In this document: piece by piece, positions 1 to 7,983 of the stretch
Layout: each line of letters begins with the position of its first letter
Numbering within the stretch: the stretch's first letter is position 1
Origin: Oscillospiraceae bacterium
GTDB lineage: Bacteria > Bacillota > Clostridia > Oscillospirales > Oscillospiraceae
Assembly: GCA_020025425.1 (NCBI GenBank)
Contig: JAHHSD010000012.1
Span: 1-44,023, forward strand
DNA length: 44,023 nt
Direction of reading: 5' to 3'
The notes under the pieces: model-generated
Databases searched by the model: none
What the model was told of the DNA's origin: nothing
The model's input: only the letters and a program-made list of their open reading frames with translations
Made by a program: the position numbers and the translations under genes

Positions 1-1979
1 AGTCTGCCAACGGCACCTATGACAACCCCGTCGACCGTGCCAACCTGCAGAAGGAGGTCGAGTCCCTGAAGGCCGAGATCAACCGTATCGCTGACTCCGC
101 CAACTTCAACGGCCAGAAGCTGATGGACGGCTCCCTGGCGAACGGCCAGAACAGCACCGTCGGCACTCAGCTGATGAACATTACGACCGACGTAGCTGGT
201 GTGACTTCCGGTCGCGTGGATGCCCAGCCTGCCGACCACATCTTTAACGCTAAGAGTAGCGGTCTGGCTGATAACACCAAGATTGATGCCTTTGAGATCA
301 CCTTCCGCAATTCCAAGGGCGAGACCAAGACCATTACTCTGGTGGAGACCAAGAATTCCGGTGTGGACGCCGCTAACGGCAAAAGCATTGCCAACGCCCT
401 GAACGGCAACACCAATGGCCTGGGTCTGGCCCCTACAGGCGGCAGTGCCGAGGATCTGGCCGAGTTCCGGGAGCTGTTCGACATCACCGGCGTGTCCTCT
501 GCAGGTGGCAATAATGATCAGGGTATCTCCATCGAGGCCAAGGACCCCAACAGCGGCGCCGACCTGGTGTCTCTGAAGGCTGCAAAGGGTTCTGATTCGA
601 ATGCGGCCCTTGAAGCGCTCAAGAAGGCTCCCTTCAAGGCGGAGGACGTGGCGTCCACCAAGGCCGAGTCTGCCGGCTTCGCCATGGACTTTAATGGTCA
701 GGCCATTACCGCAGGCAATAAAGTCACGGTGGGCGACACTGTCTACGAGTTCGTGGATGCTGGTAACAAGCCCACCACCACCGGTGCGATCGGCATCACC
801 CTGGGCACTGACACTGCAGGCTCTGTGAAGAACCTGGTGGCCCAGCTGAAGAAGGACGGCTTCGAGGTCGAGGTCAGCAAGAACAGCAACACCAAGCTGC
901 TGTTCACCGACATGAGCAAGATCAGCGAGAAGCAGGGCGGCTCTCAGGTGAAGGCCAGCTCCGACAACGTCCTCATCACCAAGCAGGAGGCCACCAAGCA
1001 GAAGACTGAGATCACCATCGGTGGTGCAACTAAAAACCCCCAGACCCTGACCTTCAACTATGTGGACGAGAACGGCAAGGCCCAGTCCAAGACCCTGAGC
1101 TATACGCCTGCTACTGCAGACGCTACGGCTGGAGCTACTGCCATCTACAACGCCCTGAAGGACGACGCTGACCTGGTCAAGCTGTTCGACATCCAGGCAC
1201 AGGGTAATAAGCTGACCATCACCGCCCGGGGCACCGGCGACGGCGCCGGCGTGTTCACCGGCATGAAGCTCTCCGATACTGCCTCTACTCAGGCCATCCA
1301 GCAGACCGCCGGCAGCTACGAGGGCAAGACCGTGGAGCTGAAGGACGGCACCAACCTGAAGGCCGGCGACACCATCACCGTCAACGGCAAGACCTATGAG
1401 TTCACCGACGACATCTCCAAGTCCGTGGGTTCCGGCCACAAGGCCATCGCCCTGGGCGCCAATGCCAAGGACACCATGGAGAACCTGTCCAAGGCCCTGA
1501 CTGCCGACGGCGTGACCCACTCCTTCGACAAGGCCACCGGCAAGCTGACCTTCAACGACAAGGACTTCACCGGCCTGACCGGCGGCCTGAAGCTGCAGAT
1601 CGGCGACACTGCTGACGAGTACAACCAGATGACCGTGTCCGTGGGTGACATGCACGCCGACGCTCTGGGCATCGGCGATCTGAACATCGGCACCCAGGAG
1701 GGCGCTGCTGCCGCCATCGAGAAGATCAACGACGCCATCAACAAGGTCTCCTCCACCCGTGGTGACCTGGGCGCCATCCAGAACCGTCTGGAGCACACCC
1801 ACAACAACCTGTCCGTGATGAAGGAGAACATCCAGGACGCCGAGTCCACCATCCGCGACACCGACGTGGCCGACGAGATGACCAAGTACACCAAGAACAG
1901 CATCCTGGTCCAGGCTTCTCAGGCCATGCTGGCGCAGGCCAACCAGCTGCCCCAGGGCGTGCTGCAGCTGCTGCAGTAA
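1..1979 (+). CDS. Flagellin, 5'-truncated by the window edge
   Basis: Flagellar filament subunit, secreted by the flagellar export apparatus and polymerised outside the cell. The reading frame is open from base 3, so about 658 residues are visible and the start lies upstream. The first 45 residues are the end of the conserved N-terminal helical domain (Ala/Asn-rich, ending in the FNGQKL-type motif). The last ~120 residues are the conserved C-terminal helices, ending in the typical QANQLPQGVLQLLQ tail. The long middle region (about 285-1615) holds two kinds of beta-rich module in the order A-B-A-B: A shares an LFDI block (near 470 and 1180), B shares an AGxxxTVxxxxYEF block (near 715 and 1360). 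A perfect terminator follows. Codon use is strongly biased, as expected for a highly expressed gene. The family call is secure; whether it is the main flagellin cannot be seen. Confidence 0.96.
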   Translation, partial: SANGTYDNPVDRANLQKEVESLKAEINRIADSANFNGQKLMDGSLANGQNSTVGTQLMNITTDVAGVTSGRVDAQPADHIFNAKSSGLADNTKIDAFEITFRNSKGETKTITLVETKNSGVDAANGKSIANALNGNTNGLGLAPTGGSAEDLAEFRELFDITGVSSAGGNNDQGISIEAKDPNSGADLVSLKAAKGSDSNAALEALKKAPFKAEDVASTKAESAGFAMDFNGQAITAGNKVTVGDTVYEFVDAGNKPTTTGAIGITLGTDTAGSVKNLVAQLKKDGFEVEVSKNSNTKLLFTDMSKISEKQGGSQVKASSDNVLITKQEATKQKTEITIGGATKNPQTLTFNYVDENGKAQSKTLSYTPATADATAGATAIYNALKDDADLVKLFDIQAQGNKLTITARGTGDGAGVFTGMKLSDTASTQAIQQTAGSYEGKTVELKDGTNLKAGDTITVNGKTYEFTDDISKSVGSGHKAIALGANAKDTMENLSKALTADGVTHSFDKATGKLTFNDKDFTGLTGGLKLQIGDTADEYNQMTVSVGDMHADALGIGDLNIGTQEGAAAAIEKINDAINKVSSTRGDLGAIQNRLEHTHNNLSVMKENIQDAESTIRDTDVADEMTKYTKNSILVQASQAMLAQANQLPQGVLQLLQ

Positions 1980-2013
1980 GCTGTTTGGAGCTTCTGAACT
2001 TCATAAACCGCAC

Positions 2014-2048
2014 AAGGGGGACGGGCAGTTGCCCGTCCCCCTTTTTTT
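2014..2048 (+). terminator. Rho-independent terminator of flagellin gene
   Basis: A 12-bp perfect stem (2016-2027 with 2030-2041, effective loop AGTT or larger) is followed by seven T residues at 2042-2048. It begins about 35 bases after the flagellin stop and should separate flagellin mRNA from the downstream sulfation operon, apart from read-through. Confidence 0.93.
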
Positions 2049-2080
2049 GAAGCCGAATGGTACGCTATGACGAAATCTTT

Positions 2081-2147
2081 TTTCCCAAGCAAATGACGGA
2101 TGGTTTCCTTGGGAAAGCAGATATTCCACCGACAACAGACAGGATGT
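2081..2147 (+). promoter_or_regulatory. Leader hairpin and possible CsrA sites before the sulfation operon
   Basis: A perfect 9-bp stem (2081-2089 with 2108-2116) carries an 18-base loop that presents CGGATGG at 2097-2103. A second AGGATGT at 2141-2147 overlaps the only Shine-Dalgarno-like element (AGGA) of the next gene. GGA in a hairpin loop plus a second GGA over the ribosome site is the usual layout for CsrA repression, and CsrA controls flagellin translation in Bacillus. Only the core of the CsrA consensus is matched, so this is a hypothesis. No convincing promoter was found between the flagellin terminator and this gene. Confidence 0.4.
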
Positions 2148-2154
2148 GTATAGA

Positions 2155-4128
2155 ATGACTTCAATGGAAATTGCACGCAAGCTGGCCGCACTGAACCAGC
2201 AGGAGGAGGCCCGGGACGCCTACACTCTGGCCCTGGGCCAGGAGGGGCTGGAGCCTGCGGAGGAGCTGGAGGCCGCCAGCTATATTTTCTTCTCTGAGGG
2301 GGATTATAGGATCTCCTTCACCCACTTTGTGTCCCTCTTCAACCGGGGGCTGTTCCAGGGGGAGATCTGGGACCTGATGACCCAGGCCTTCTACCTGCCC
2401 AATGCGGAGGGAATGAAGAAGCAGTACGAAAAGAACGTGAAGCTCCTGACCGCCTATCCCTACTGCTTCCGGAAGGACTTTCCCGCCTTTGAGGACCTGC
2501 CCATCCTCTTTTTTCCCTTTGATGACAAGGGCTATGTGCCCTTCTACCCGGCGGAGCACCGCTTCGGCGGCTATGTGAACTTCAATGACACTGTGATCGA
2601 CCGCTATTTCTTCCGGGACCTGTCCAAGCCCATTCTGGCCGATGACGTCTACTCCCAGTACCAGCTGGAGTACCTAAACGACAATGTGCGCAAGAGCGAG
2701 TGGGTGGCTAAGGAGAACCACATCTACCTCCACTACAGCGATTTTGCCACCTTCTGCGCTCACCTCCAGGTGCTGAATTTTTACTATCTGCTGAAGGACG
2801 AGAAGCTGGTCTTTCTGATGGAGAAGGAGGTGGGCCGCTACCCTATCGACTTCCATGCGGAGTACGGCGTCGACTACAGCCAGTATCCCCTCAAGCCGGT
2901 GGGGGTGGGGGAGATCACCCGGCTGATCTGGCACACCCAGCTGTCCAGCCACAACGGGGGCGACTTCTTCAACGAGATCCTCTACGGCCACCCCAATCTG
3001 CTGACCTGGGACTCGGTTACGCTGGACAAGCTCATGGAGGTGATCGAGGATAACCGGAAGGCCCTGCTCAGCGGGAACAAAAACGCCACGGTGTACAAGG
3101 CATTCCGGGGCCGGGAAAAGCCCACGGACAAGAACATCCTGGTGTGGTCCTTCCTCCAAAGCAAGGGAGCTGGAGGCAAGCTGGACCCTGAGAGCCGGAT
3201 CGCACCCGCCCTGCTCCTCCAGCCGCATTTTTTGAATCTGCGGTATTCACTGACGCTGGACAGGAAGGCCAACGGATGCAGGGTGGAGTCGGAGCAATAT
3301 GACGAGCTGGCCAATTCCAGCGTGTTCAGGGAGTTTAAGTACATCAAGACCTTCACCCCCATGCGCAGGCCTACCAGCAGCTATGGGGCCACTGCCCGCT
3401 TCCAGGTAAATGCGGAGCGCAATCAGGACAAGGTGATCTGTGACGAGCTGACCGACAGACTGCTGAACCGCAGCTTTATGGTGGACCCATGGGACCGGCT
3501 CTACCGGGACAGCCGCCTGGTCCGCTTTGAGGACGGTAAGCTGAACCCCACGGCCACCTTCACCGCCCTGGCCCAGTTCCTGGACATCCCCTACACCGAG
3601 AGCATGACCTACTGCTCCGGTATAACGGGCCTGAACCCGGAGAGCATGAAGGGCAACGACCTGGGCTTCTCCACCGCTGCCATCTACCGTACCTACGACG
3701 AGTATTGCGACGACGCTGACCGCGCCCTGGTGGAATACTTCTACCGGGATGTGTACCAGACCTACGGCTACGACTTCCACTACTACCAGGGGGAGCCGGT
3801 GGACGAGGCCTGGGTCCGGAAAAAGCTGGACGAGATGCATGTGCTGGATGGAAATATTAAAAAGAGTCTGTACGCCAGTGTCAAAAGAATGGATCTGGAT
3901 ATCAAATTTGCTGCTGACACAGATGAAAATAAGGACAAAGACCCACGTGCACCGGTGGAAAAGGCGATTTGGAACGATCTGTACACCAAAATGCGGAACA
4001 ACCGACTGCATGCGGCCAAGATTCTGCTGTATAATTTTCCTTTTGTCAACAAGGAGGGCCAGTACCTCCAGATGATGACTCCCCTGGAGCTGGACCCGGC
4101 CCTGCTGGAGCAGCCCCTGTATCACTAA
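2155..4128 (+). CDS. TPR-like N-terminal domain plus sulfotransferase-like domain; candidate flagellin-modifying enzyme
   Basis: Probable PAPS-dependent sulfotransferase of about 657 residues, cytoplasmic (no signal peptide or membrane segment). The first ~110 residues are helical and TPR-like. From about residue 262 comes a stretch TQLSSHNGGDFFNEILYGHP, which matches the position and shape of the sulfotransferase 5'-phosphosulfate loop (usually RSGTTLL...LxxHP) but lacks its Arg-Ser-Gly-Thr. From about residue 450 DSRLVRFEDGKLNP followed by ALAQFLDIPY matches the sulfotransferase 'hRYEDL..dP....L..FLGip' block. It is followed after 12 bases by APS kinase, with ATP sulfurylase further on, which supplies the PAPS logic. 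ATG 2155 is chosen because AGGA at 2141-2144 lies 10 bases upstream; GTG 2146 and ATG 2164 are alternatives. Its place right after flagellin suggests flagellin or its glycan as acceptor. A glycosyltransferase role cannot be excluded. Confidence 0.6.
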   Translation: MTSMEIARKLAALNQQEEARDAYTLALGQEGLEPAEELEAASYIFFSEGDYRISFTHFVSLFNRGLFQGEIWDLMTQAFYLPNAEGMKKQYEKNVKLLTAYPYCFRKDFPAFEDLPILFFPFDDKGYVPFYPAEHRFGGYVNFNDTVIDRYFFRDLSKPILADDVYSQYQLEYLNDNVRKSEWVAKENHIYLHYSDFATFCAHLQVLNFYYLLKDEKLVFLMEKEVGRYPIDFHAEYGVDYSQYPLKPVGVGEITRLIWHTQLSSHNGGDFFNEILYGHPNLLTWDSVTLDKLMEVIEDNRKALLSGNKNATVYKAFRGREKPTDKNILVWSFLQSKGAGGKLDPESRIAPALLLQPHFLNLRYSLTLDRKANGCRVESEQYDELANSSVFREFKYIKTFTPMRRPTSSYGATARFQVNAERNQDKVICDELTDRLLNRSFMVDPWDRLYRDSRLVRFEDGKLNPTATFTALAQFLDIPYTESMTYCSGITGLNPESMKGNDLGFSTAAIYRTYDEYCDDADRALVEYFYRDVYQTYGYDFHYYQGEPVDEAWVRKKLDEMHVLDGNIKKSLYASVKRMDLDIKFAADTDENKDKDPRAPVEKAIWNDLYTKMRNNRLHAAKILLYNFPFVNKEGQYLQMMTPLELDPALLEQPLYH

Positions 4129-4140
4129 GGAGGCAGAAGC

Positions 4141-4638
4141 ATGATTTTATGGCTCATCGGAATTTCCGGGGCGGGCAAAACCACCCTGGGACGCAGGCTG
4201 GAACAGCACTTCCAGGAGCAGGGCAGGCCCGTCTATCTGCTGGACGGGGACGAGGTCCGCTCCCTGTTTGACAGCGATCTGGGCTACTCCCGGGCCGACC
4301 GGGAGGCCAACATCAAGCGCATCATCCTGGGCGCCTATCTGCTGGACAAGGTGGGCGTCACCGGCATCGTGTGCAATATCTCGCCCTTTGAGCACCTGCG
4401 CGAACTCGCCCGGGCGAAAATCCCCGGCTACAACGAGATCTATCTGAAAAAAGACCTCCAGCGCAGCATCGAAAACGATGTGAAGCAGATGTATCAGAAC
4501 AATCTGGGCAAAACCGAGATCATCGGCAAGGAGATCGGCTTTGACGAGCCCCTCCACAGCGACCTGGTCATCCCCGTGGACGAGCAGACGGTGGAGGAGT
4601 CCTTCCAGACCATTTTACAGTATTTGGAACAGAAATAA
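4141..4638 (+). CDS. cysC: Adenylyl-sulfate (APS) kinase
   Basis: Phosphorylates adenosine 5'-phosphosulfate with ATP at the 3'-hydroxyl to give PAPS, the sulfuryl donor. The 165-residue protein is slightly short for the family. A Walker A loop GISGAGKTT lies at residues 7-15, then LDGDEVR (about 34-40), DLGYSRADREANIKR (the APS-binding block) and NISPFEHLRELAR, all hallmarks of APS kinase. The mobile lid segment near residues 115-135 (NLGKTEI) is divergent. A strong AAGGAGG precedes the ATG. It sits 12 bases after the sulfotransferase-like gene and 12 bases before the pyruvate-kinase-like gene, so all are one transcript. No PAPS reductase gene is nearby, which favours use of PAPS for sulfation. 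Confidence 0.9.
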   Translation: MILWLIGISGAGKTTLGRRLEQHFQEQGRPVYLLDGDEVRSLFDSDLGYSRADREANIKRIILGAYLLDKVGVTGIVCNISPFEHLRELARAKIPGYNEIYLKKDLQRSIENDVKQMYQNNLGKTEIIGKEIGFDEPLHSDLVIPVDEQTVEESFQTILQYLEQK

Positions 4639-4650
4639 GGAGGAATTTTT

Positions 4651-5607
4651 ATGCAGCGTTTCATTTTGACCGTGGGTCCCGCCCTGTTGCATACCGTGCC
4701 CCTGACTGAGATCCATAATCCCAAGTATATTTACCGCATCAACGGTGCCCACGGCACCCCCGAGGAGATCCGAAAGACCATCCACGAGATCCGCGCCCAG
4801 GTCCCCGGCGCCGACATCCTGATGGACCTGCCCGGCAACAAGGTGCGCACCCGGGATATCGGTGAGCTGCAGCTGGAGCAGGGCAAGCAGGTCACCATTC
4901 CCTCCGACCACTTCAACTACCCCGAGTTTTACCGCCACCTGAAGCCCGGCATGACCGCCTGGGCCAATGACAGCATTTTTGAGCTGGAGGTGGTGGAGGC
5001 CAACGAGAAGGGCATCACCTTCCTCTCCCACTCCACCGGCGTCCTCACCAACGGCAAGGGCGTCCATGTCCGCGGCATCCATCAGGACATCCCCTTCCTC
5101 TTTGAGAAGGACAAGCAGCTCATCGCCCTGGCCAACGAGGAGCACCTGACCTTCGTGGGCCTGTCCTTCGTCCGCTCCGAGGACAACGTGAAGGAGGCCC
5201 AGGCCCTCCTGGACCCCAGCATCCAGATCATCTCCAAGGTGGAGACCCTGGACGCCGTCAAGCGCCTGGACAAGATCCTGCCCCTGGTCCGCTACATCCT
5301 GGTGGACCGCGGCGACCTCTCCTCCGACGTGGGCATCGAGAATATCCCCCGCTTCCAGCGGTTTATCCTGGAAAAGGCCAACTACTACGGCGTCCGCGTG
5401 TTCCTGGCTACCCAGGTGCTCAAGCACATGGAGGAGAAGCCCGTCCCCACCATCGCCGAGATCGAGGCCCTGTACAGCATCTACACCTCCGGCGTCTACG
5501 GTGTGCAGATGTCTGAGGAGACCGCCGTGGGTCACTGCATCCACGAGTGCCTGGCTACCCTGGACCAGATGTGCGCCGCCATCGAGAAGGAGACGATCAC
5601 CCTATGA
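4651..5607 (+). CDS. Short pyruvate-kinase-like protein in the sulfation operon
   Basis: A 318-residue protein covering the barrel (A) and inserted B domain of pyruvate kinase but lacking the ~120-residue C-terminal allosteric domain of normal ~470-residue enzymes. Equivalents of catalytic residues are kept: R29 and N31 in RINGAHG, K196 and E198 in SKVET, D222 in DRGDLS, T254 in ATQ, and a final MSEETAVG block. The usual NFSHG serine is Ala, and DTKGPEIRT is changed to DLPGNKVRT, placing Lys64 where K+-dependent enzymes have Glu; Lys at this site is typical of K+-independent pyruvate kinases. It is flanked by APS kinase and ATP sulfurylase, overlapping the latter by ATGA. A role in recycling ADP to ATP for PAPS synthesis would fit; another PEP- or oxoacid-linked activity is possible. 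It is unlikely to be the glycolytic pyruvate kinase. Confidence 0.75.
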   Translation: MQRFILTVGPALLHTVPLTEIHNPKYIYRINGAHGTPEEIRKTIHEIRAQVPGADILMDLPGNKVRTRDIGELQLEQGKQVTIPSDHFNYPEFYRHLKPGMTAWANDSIFELEVVEANEKGITFLSHSTGVLTNGKGVHVRGIHQDIPFLFEKDKQLIALANEEHLTFVGLSFVRSEDNVKEAQALLDPSIQIISKVETLDAVKRLDKILPLVRYILVDRGDLSSDVGIENIPRFQRFILEKANYYGVRVFLATQVLKHMEEKPVPTIAEIEALYSIYTSGVYGVQMSEETAVGHCIHECLATLDQMCAAIEKETITL

Positions 5608-6689
5608 GTTATGCACTGAGCACCCAGCTGGACGAGGAGCTGCTTCAGGACGTGATCAACCTGTCCGTGGGGCTCTTCGCGCCGCTGGATGGCTTCATGG
5701 GGCCGGAGGATTTCCGCTCCGTGGTGGACCGCTGCCTGCTGGCCGATGGCCAGGTGTTTTCCCTGCCCATCACCCTGCCGGTGGACCGGGCCGTCTATGA
5801 CGCCGTCCGGACCGGCGACCGGGTCGGACTGACCTATCAGGGCCGGGAGGTGGCCGAGCTGACCGCCGGCGGGACCTTCCAGATGACCGACGACGATCTG
5901 GAACAGGTTTTCCGCACCCGGAGCCTGTCCCACCCCGGCGTGAAAAAGGAAAAAGAGCGCTCCCCCTTCCGCCTGGGCGGACAGGTCAGGCTGCTGGACC
6001 AGAGCCTTTTGGAGAACGCCCTCACCCCCGCCCACACCAAGGCGATTTTTCAGGAAAAGGGCTGGAAAACCGTGGTGGGCTTCCAGACCCGCAACCCCAT
6101 CCACTGCGCCCACGAGCATTTGCAGCGGGTGGGCCTGGAGATCTGCGACGGACTCTTTATCAACCCCATTACCGGATGGAAAAAGCCCGGCGACTTCACC
6201 CAGGAGGCCGTCATGGCGGGCTATCACCGCATGATCGAGGAATTTTATCCGAAGGACCGGGTCTATCTGGCCGGGCTGCGGACCCAGATGCGCTACGCCG
6301 GCCCGAGAGAGGCGGTCTTTCACGCCATTATCCGGCGGAATCTGGGCTGCACCCACTTCATCATCGGCCGGGATCACGCCGGGGTGAAGGGCTTCTACGG
6401 CCCCTATGACGCCCACGCGCTGGCCCGCGAGTTCCGGGAAAAGCATGATCTGGGCATCCAGCTGCTCCTCCTGCGGGAGCCTTACTACTGCAACAAATGC
6501 GGTATGGTGGTCTCTGACTCCTCCTGCGCCCACTACGAGACGGACCGGGTGGAAATCAGCGGAACCATCATCCGCGCCTGCCTGAATGACGGTACGATCC
6601 CCGACCGACGACTTATGCGACCGGAGATTTTTGAGGCCATCCGCGCCTGTAAGCAAATCTTTATCGCAGAAGGGGAGACGGAGAAATGA
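5604..6689 (+). CDS. sat: Sulfate adenylyltransferase (ATP sulfurylase)
   Basis: Converts ATP and sulfate to APS and pyrophosphate, the first step of sulfate activation. It is the monofunctional Sat type of 361 residues, not CysDN. The active-site motif QTRNPIHCAHE is at residues 161-171, GRDHAGV follows near 255, and ISGTIIRACL lies near the C-terminus. A zinc-site pattern CNKC (296-299) with C308 and H310 matches the bacterial/archaeal Sat zinc site. The N-terminal PUA-like domain is somewhat short. ATG 5604 overlaps the stop of the preceding gene as ATGA, so translation is coupled; longer in-frame starts would run into that gene. The 3' end overlaps the antiporter gene in the same way. With cysC it makes a complete PAPS-forming pair; the genes for onward reduction of APS are absent here. 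Confidence 0.95.
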   Translation: MSYALSTQLDEELLQDVINLSVGLFAPLDGFMGPEDFRSVVDRCLLADGQVFSLPITLPVDRAVYDAVRTGDRVGLTYQGREVAELTAGGTFQMTDDDLEQVFRTRSLSHPGVKKEKERSPFRLGGQVRLLDQSLLENALTPAHTKAIFQEKGWKTVVGFQTRNPIHCAHEHLQRVGLEICDGLFINPITGWKKPGDFTQEAVMAGYHRMIEEFYPKDRVYLAGLRTQMRYAGPREAVFHAIIRRNLGCTHFIIGRDHAGVKGFYGPYDAHALAREFREKHDLGIQLLLLREPYYCNKCGMVVSDSSCAHYETDRVEISGTIIRACLNDGTIPDRRLMRPEIFEAIRACKQIFIAEGETEK

Positions 6690-7945
6690 CCTTACCAACC
6701 TTAAAAGAACAGGAAATCTGGATTACCTTCCTGGCTTTGGCGCTTCTGCTGTGCGGCGCATACATCTGCGGAAAGCTCATGGAGCGCATCAAAGCACCCA
6801 AGGTCGTGGGCGAGATCATGGGCGGAATGCTCTTTGGCGGCACCTTCCTGGCCCATTTCTGGCCTGAGACCATGAACTCCATTTTCCTCGCCTATCCGGA
6901 GGAGGGAAAGGTACTGAACCTATTCTATCAGCTGGGCCTGACCTTCCTGATGTTCTCCTCCGGCTTCAATACCTCCATTGAGTGGGATAAAAAGGACCGC
7001 AAGACCATCGGCTGCCTCTTTGCCGGGTCTACTGTCCTGCCCATGCTGGCGGCCCTGCCCTTTGTGGGGATGTTTGAGCGTCATTTCATCGGGGAGAAAG
7101 GAGCGGGACTGCCCTTCCTGCTGGTCTTTGTGATTGGCGTATCCATCACCTCCATCCCGGTCATCTCCAAGATTTTCTTTGATATGGGCATCATGAACAC
7201 CCCCTTTGCCAATCTGGTGCTGACCGTCTCCACCTTCCAGGACCTGTGCCTGTGGATTTTGCTGAATGTGGCCACCCGCATCGCCACCACCGGCGAGCTG
7301 CGGCTCCTGGACATGATCGGTGTGGTGGTATTCACCATGGGCATGTTCATTGTGACAAAGCTTCTTGCGGACCGGCTCCATGGTTACCGGAAGAAGCTCA
7401 GGTCTGTGGATTTCTACACCATCAGCTTCATTGCGCTGCTGGCTGTCACGGCGCTGATGAGCATGCTGGGCATCAACATCATGTACTCCGCCTTCCTGGT
7501 GGGCTACATCGTCAAGGCGATCTCTCAGTCGGATGATGCCGCGAAGAGCCGGATGCAGGCGGCGTCGGACTTCTCCTTCTCCCTGTTTGTACCAGTCTAT
7601 TTTGCCCTGGTCGGCATCCAGCTGAACCTGATCCACAACTTCTCCCTGGTGCGTTTTGCGGCCTTCTTTGCTGTGGCCTTCCTGCTGGAGGGCGTGGGAA
7701 CCTTCCTGTTCCTGCTGCCCACCAAGCTGAGAAAGCGCAACATGATGAACCTGGCCATTACCATGAATGCCCGCGGCGGCCCCGGGATCGTGCTGGCCAC
7801 CGTGGCCTACTCCTATCAGATCATCAGTGTGGAGTTTTTCACCGTGCTGATTCTGACAACCATGCTCTCCTCTCTGATTGCGGGATATTGGCTCCGCTGC
7901 CAGCAGAAGAAGGACGATACCGTATTTACGGAGCTGGATGGTTAA
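6686..7945 (+). CDS. CPA2-type cation:proton antiporter-like membrane protein
   Basis: A 419-residue integral membrane protein with about 11-12 hydrophobic segments, of the sodium/hydrogen exchanger (CPA2, Kef-like) family. Family-like features are the first helix, a GEIMGGMLFG loop, a LGLTFLMFSSGF helix, a STFQDLCLW segment at the place of the ND/QD ion-binding pair of CPA2 proteins, and ARGGPGIVLATVAY near the end. No C-terminal TrkA-N or TrkA-C domain is present. Its ATG (6686) overlaps the sat stop as ATGA, so it is translated with the sulfate-activation genes. The transported ion is unknown; supply of sulfate, removal of a product or pH/ion balance are possibilities. The family call is firm; the link to sulfation is inference from coupling. 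Confidence 0.8.
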   Translation: MTLPTLKEQEIWITFLALALLLCGAYICGKLMERIKAPKVVGEIMGGMLFGGTFLAHFWPETMNSIFLAYPEEGKVLNLFYQLGLTFLMFSSGFNTSIEWDKKDRKTIGCLFAGSTVLPMLAALPFVGMFERHFIGEKGAGLPFLLVFVIGVSITSIPVISKIFFDMGIMNTPFANLVLTVSTFQDLCLWILLNVATRIATTGELRLLDMIGVVVFTMGMFIVTKLLADRLHGYRKKLRSVDFYTISFIALLAVTALMSMLGINIMYSAFLVGYIVKAISQSDDAAKSRMQAASDFSFSLFVPVYFALVGIQLNLIHNFSLVRFAAFFAVAFLLEGVGTFLFLLPTKLRKRNMMNLAITMNARGGPGIVLATVAYSYQIISVEFFTVLILTTMLSSLIAGYWLRCQQKKDDTVFTELDG

Positions 7946-7983
7946 CCATTTTCCAAGCGAGCCAAGAAAGGAGCATATAAGCG

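Noticed and set aside
2051..2059. GCCGAATG resembling the -10 box of a SigD (flagellar) promoter before the sulfation operon
   Set aside because: No TAAA-type -35 box about 15 bases upstream; that position is the flagellin terminator stem.
2155..4128. Calling the gene after flagellin a Maf-type motility accessory or ordinary glycosyltransferase
   Set aside because: The two conserved blocks and the adjacent PAPS-forming genes fit a sulfotransferase better; I saw no GT-A DxD or GT-B pattern. Kept only as an alternative.
4141..6689. Reading sat-cysC as part of assimilatory or dissimilatory sulfate reduction
   Set aside because: No aprAB, cysH, dsr or sulfite reductase genes lie in the window, and the neighbours are a sulfotransferase-like gene and a pAp-phosphatase-like gene.
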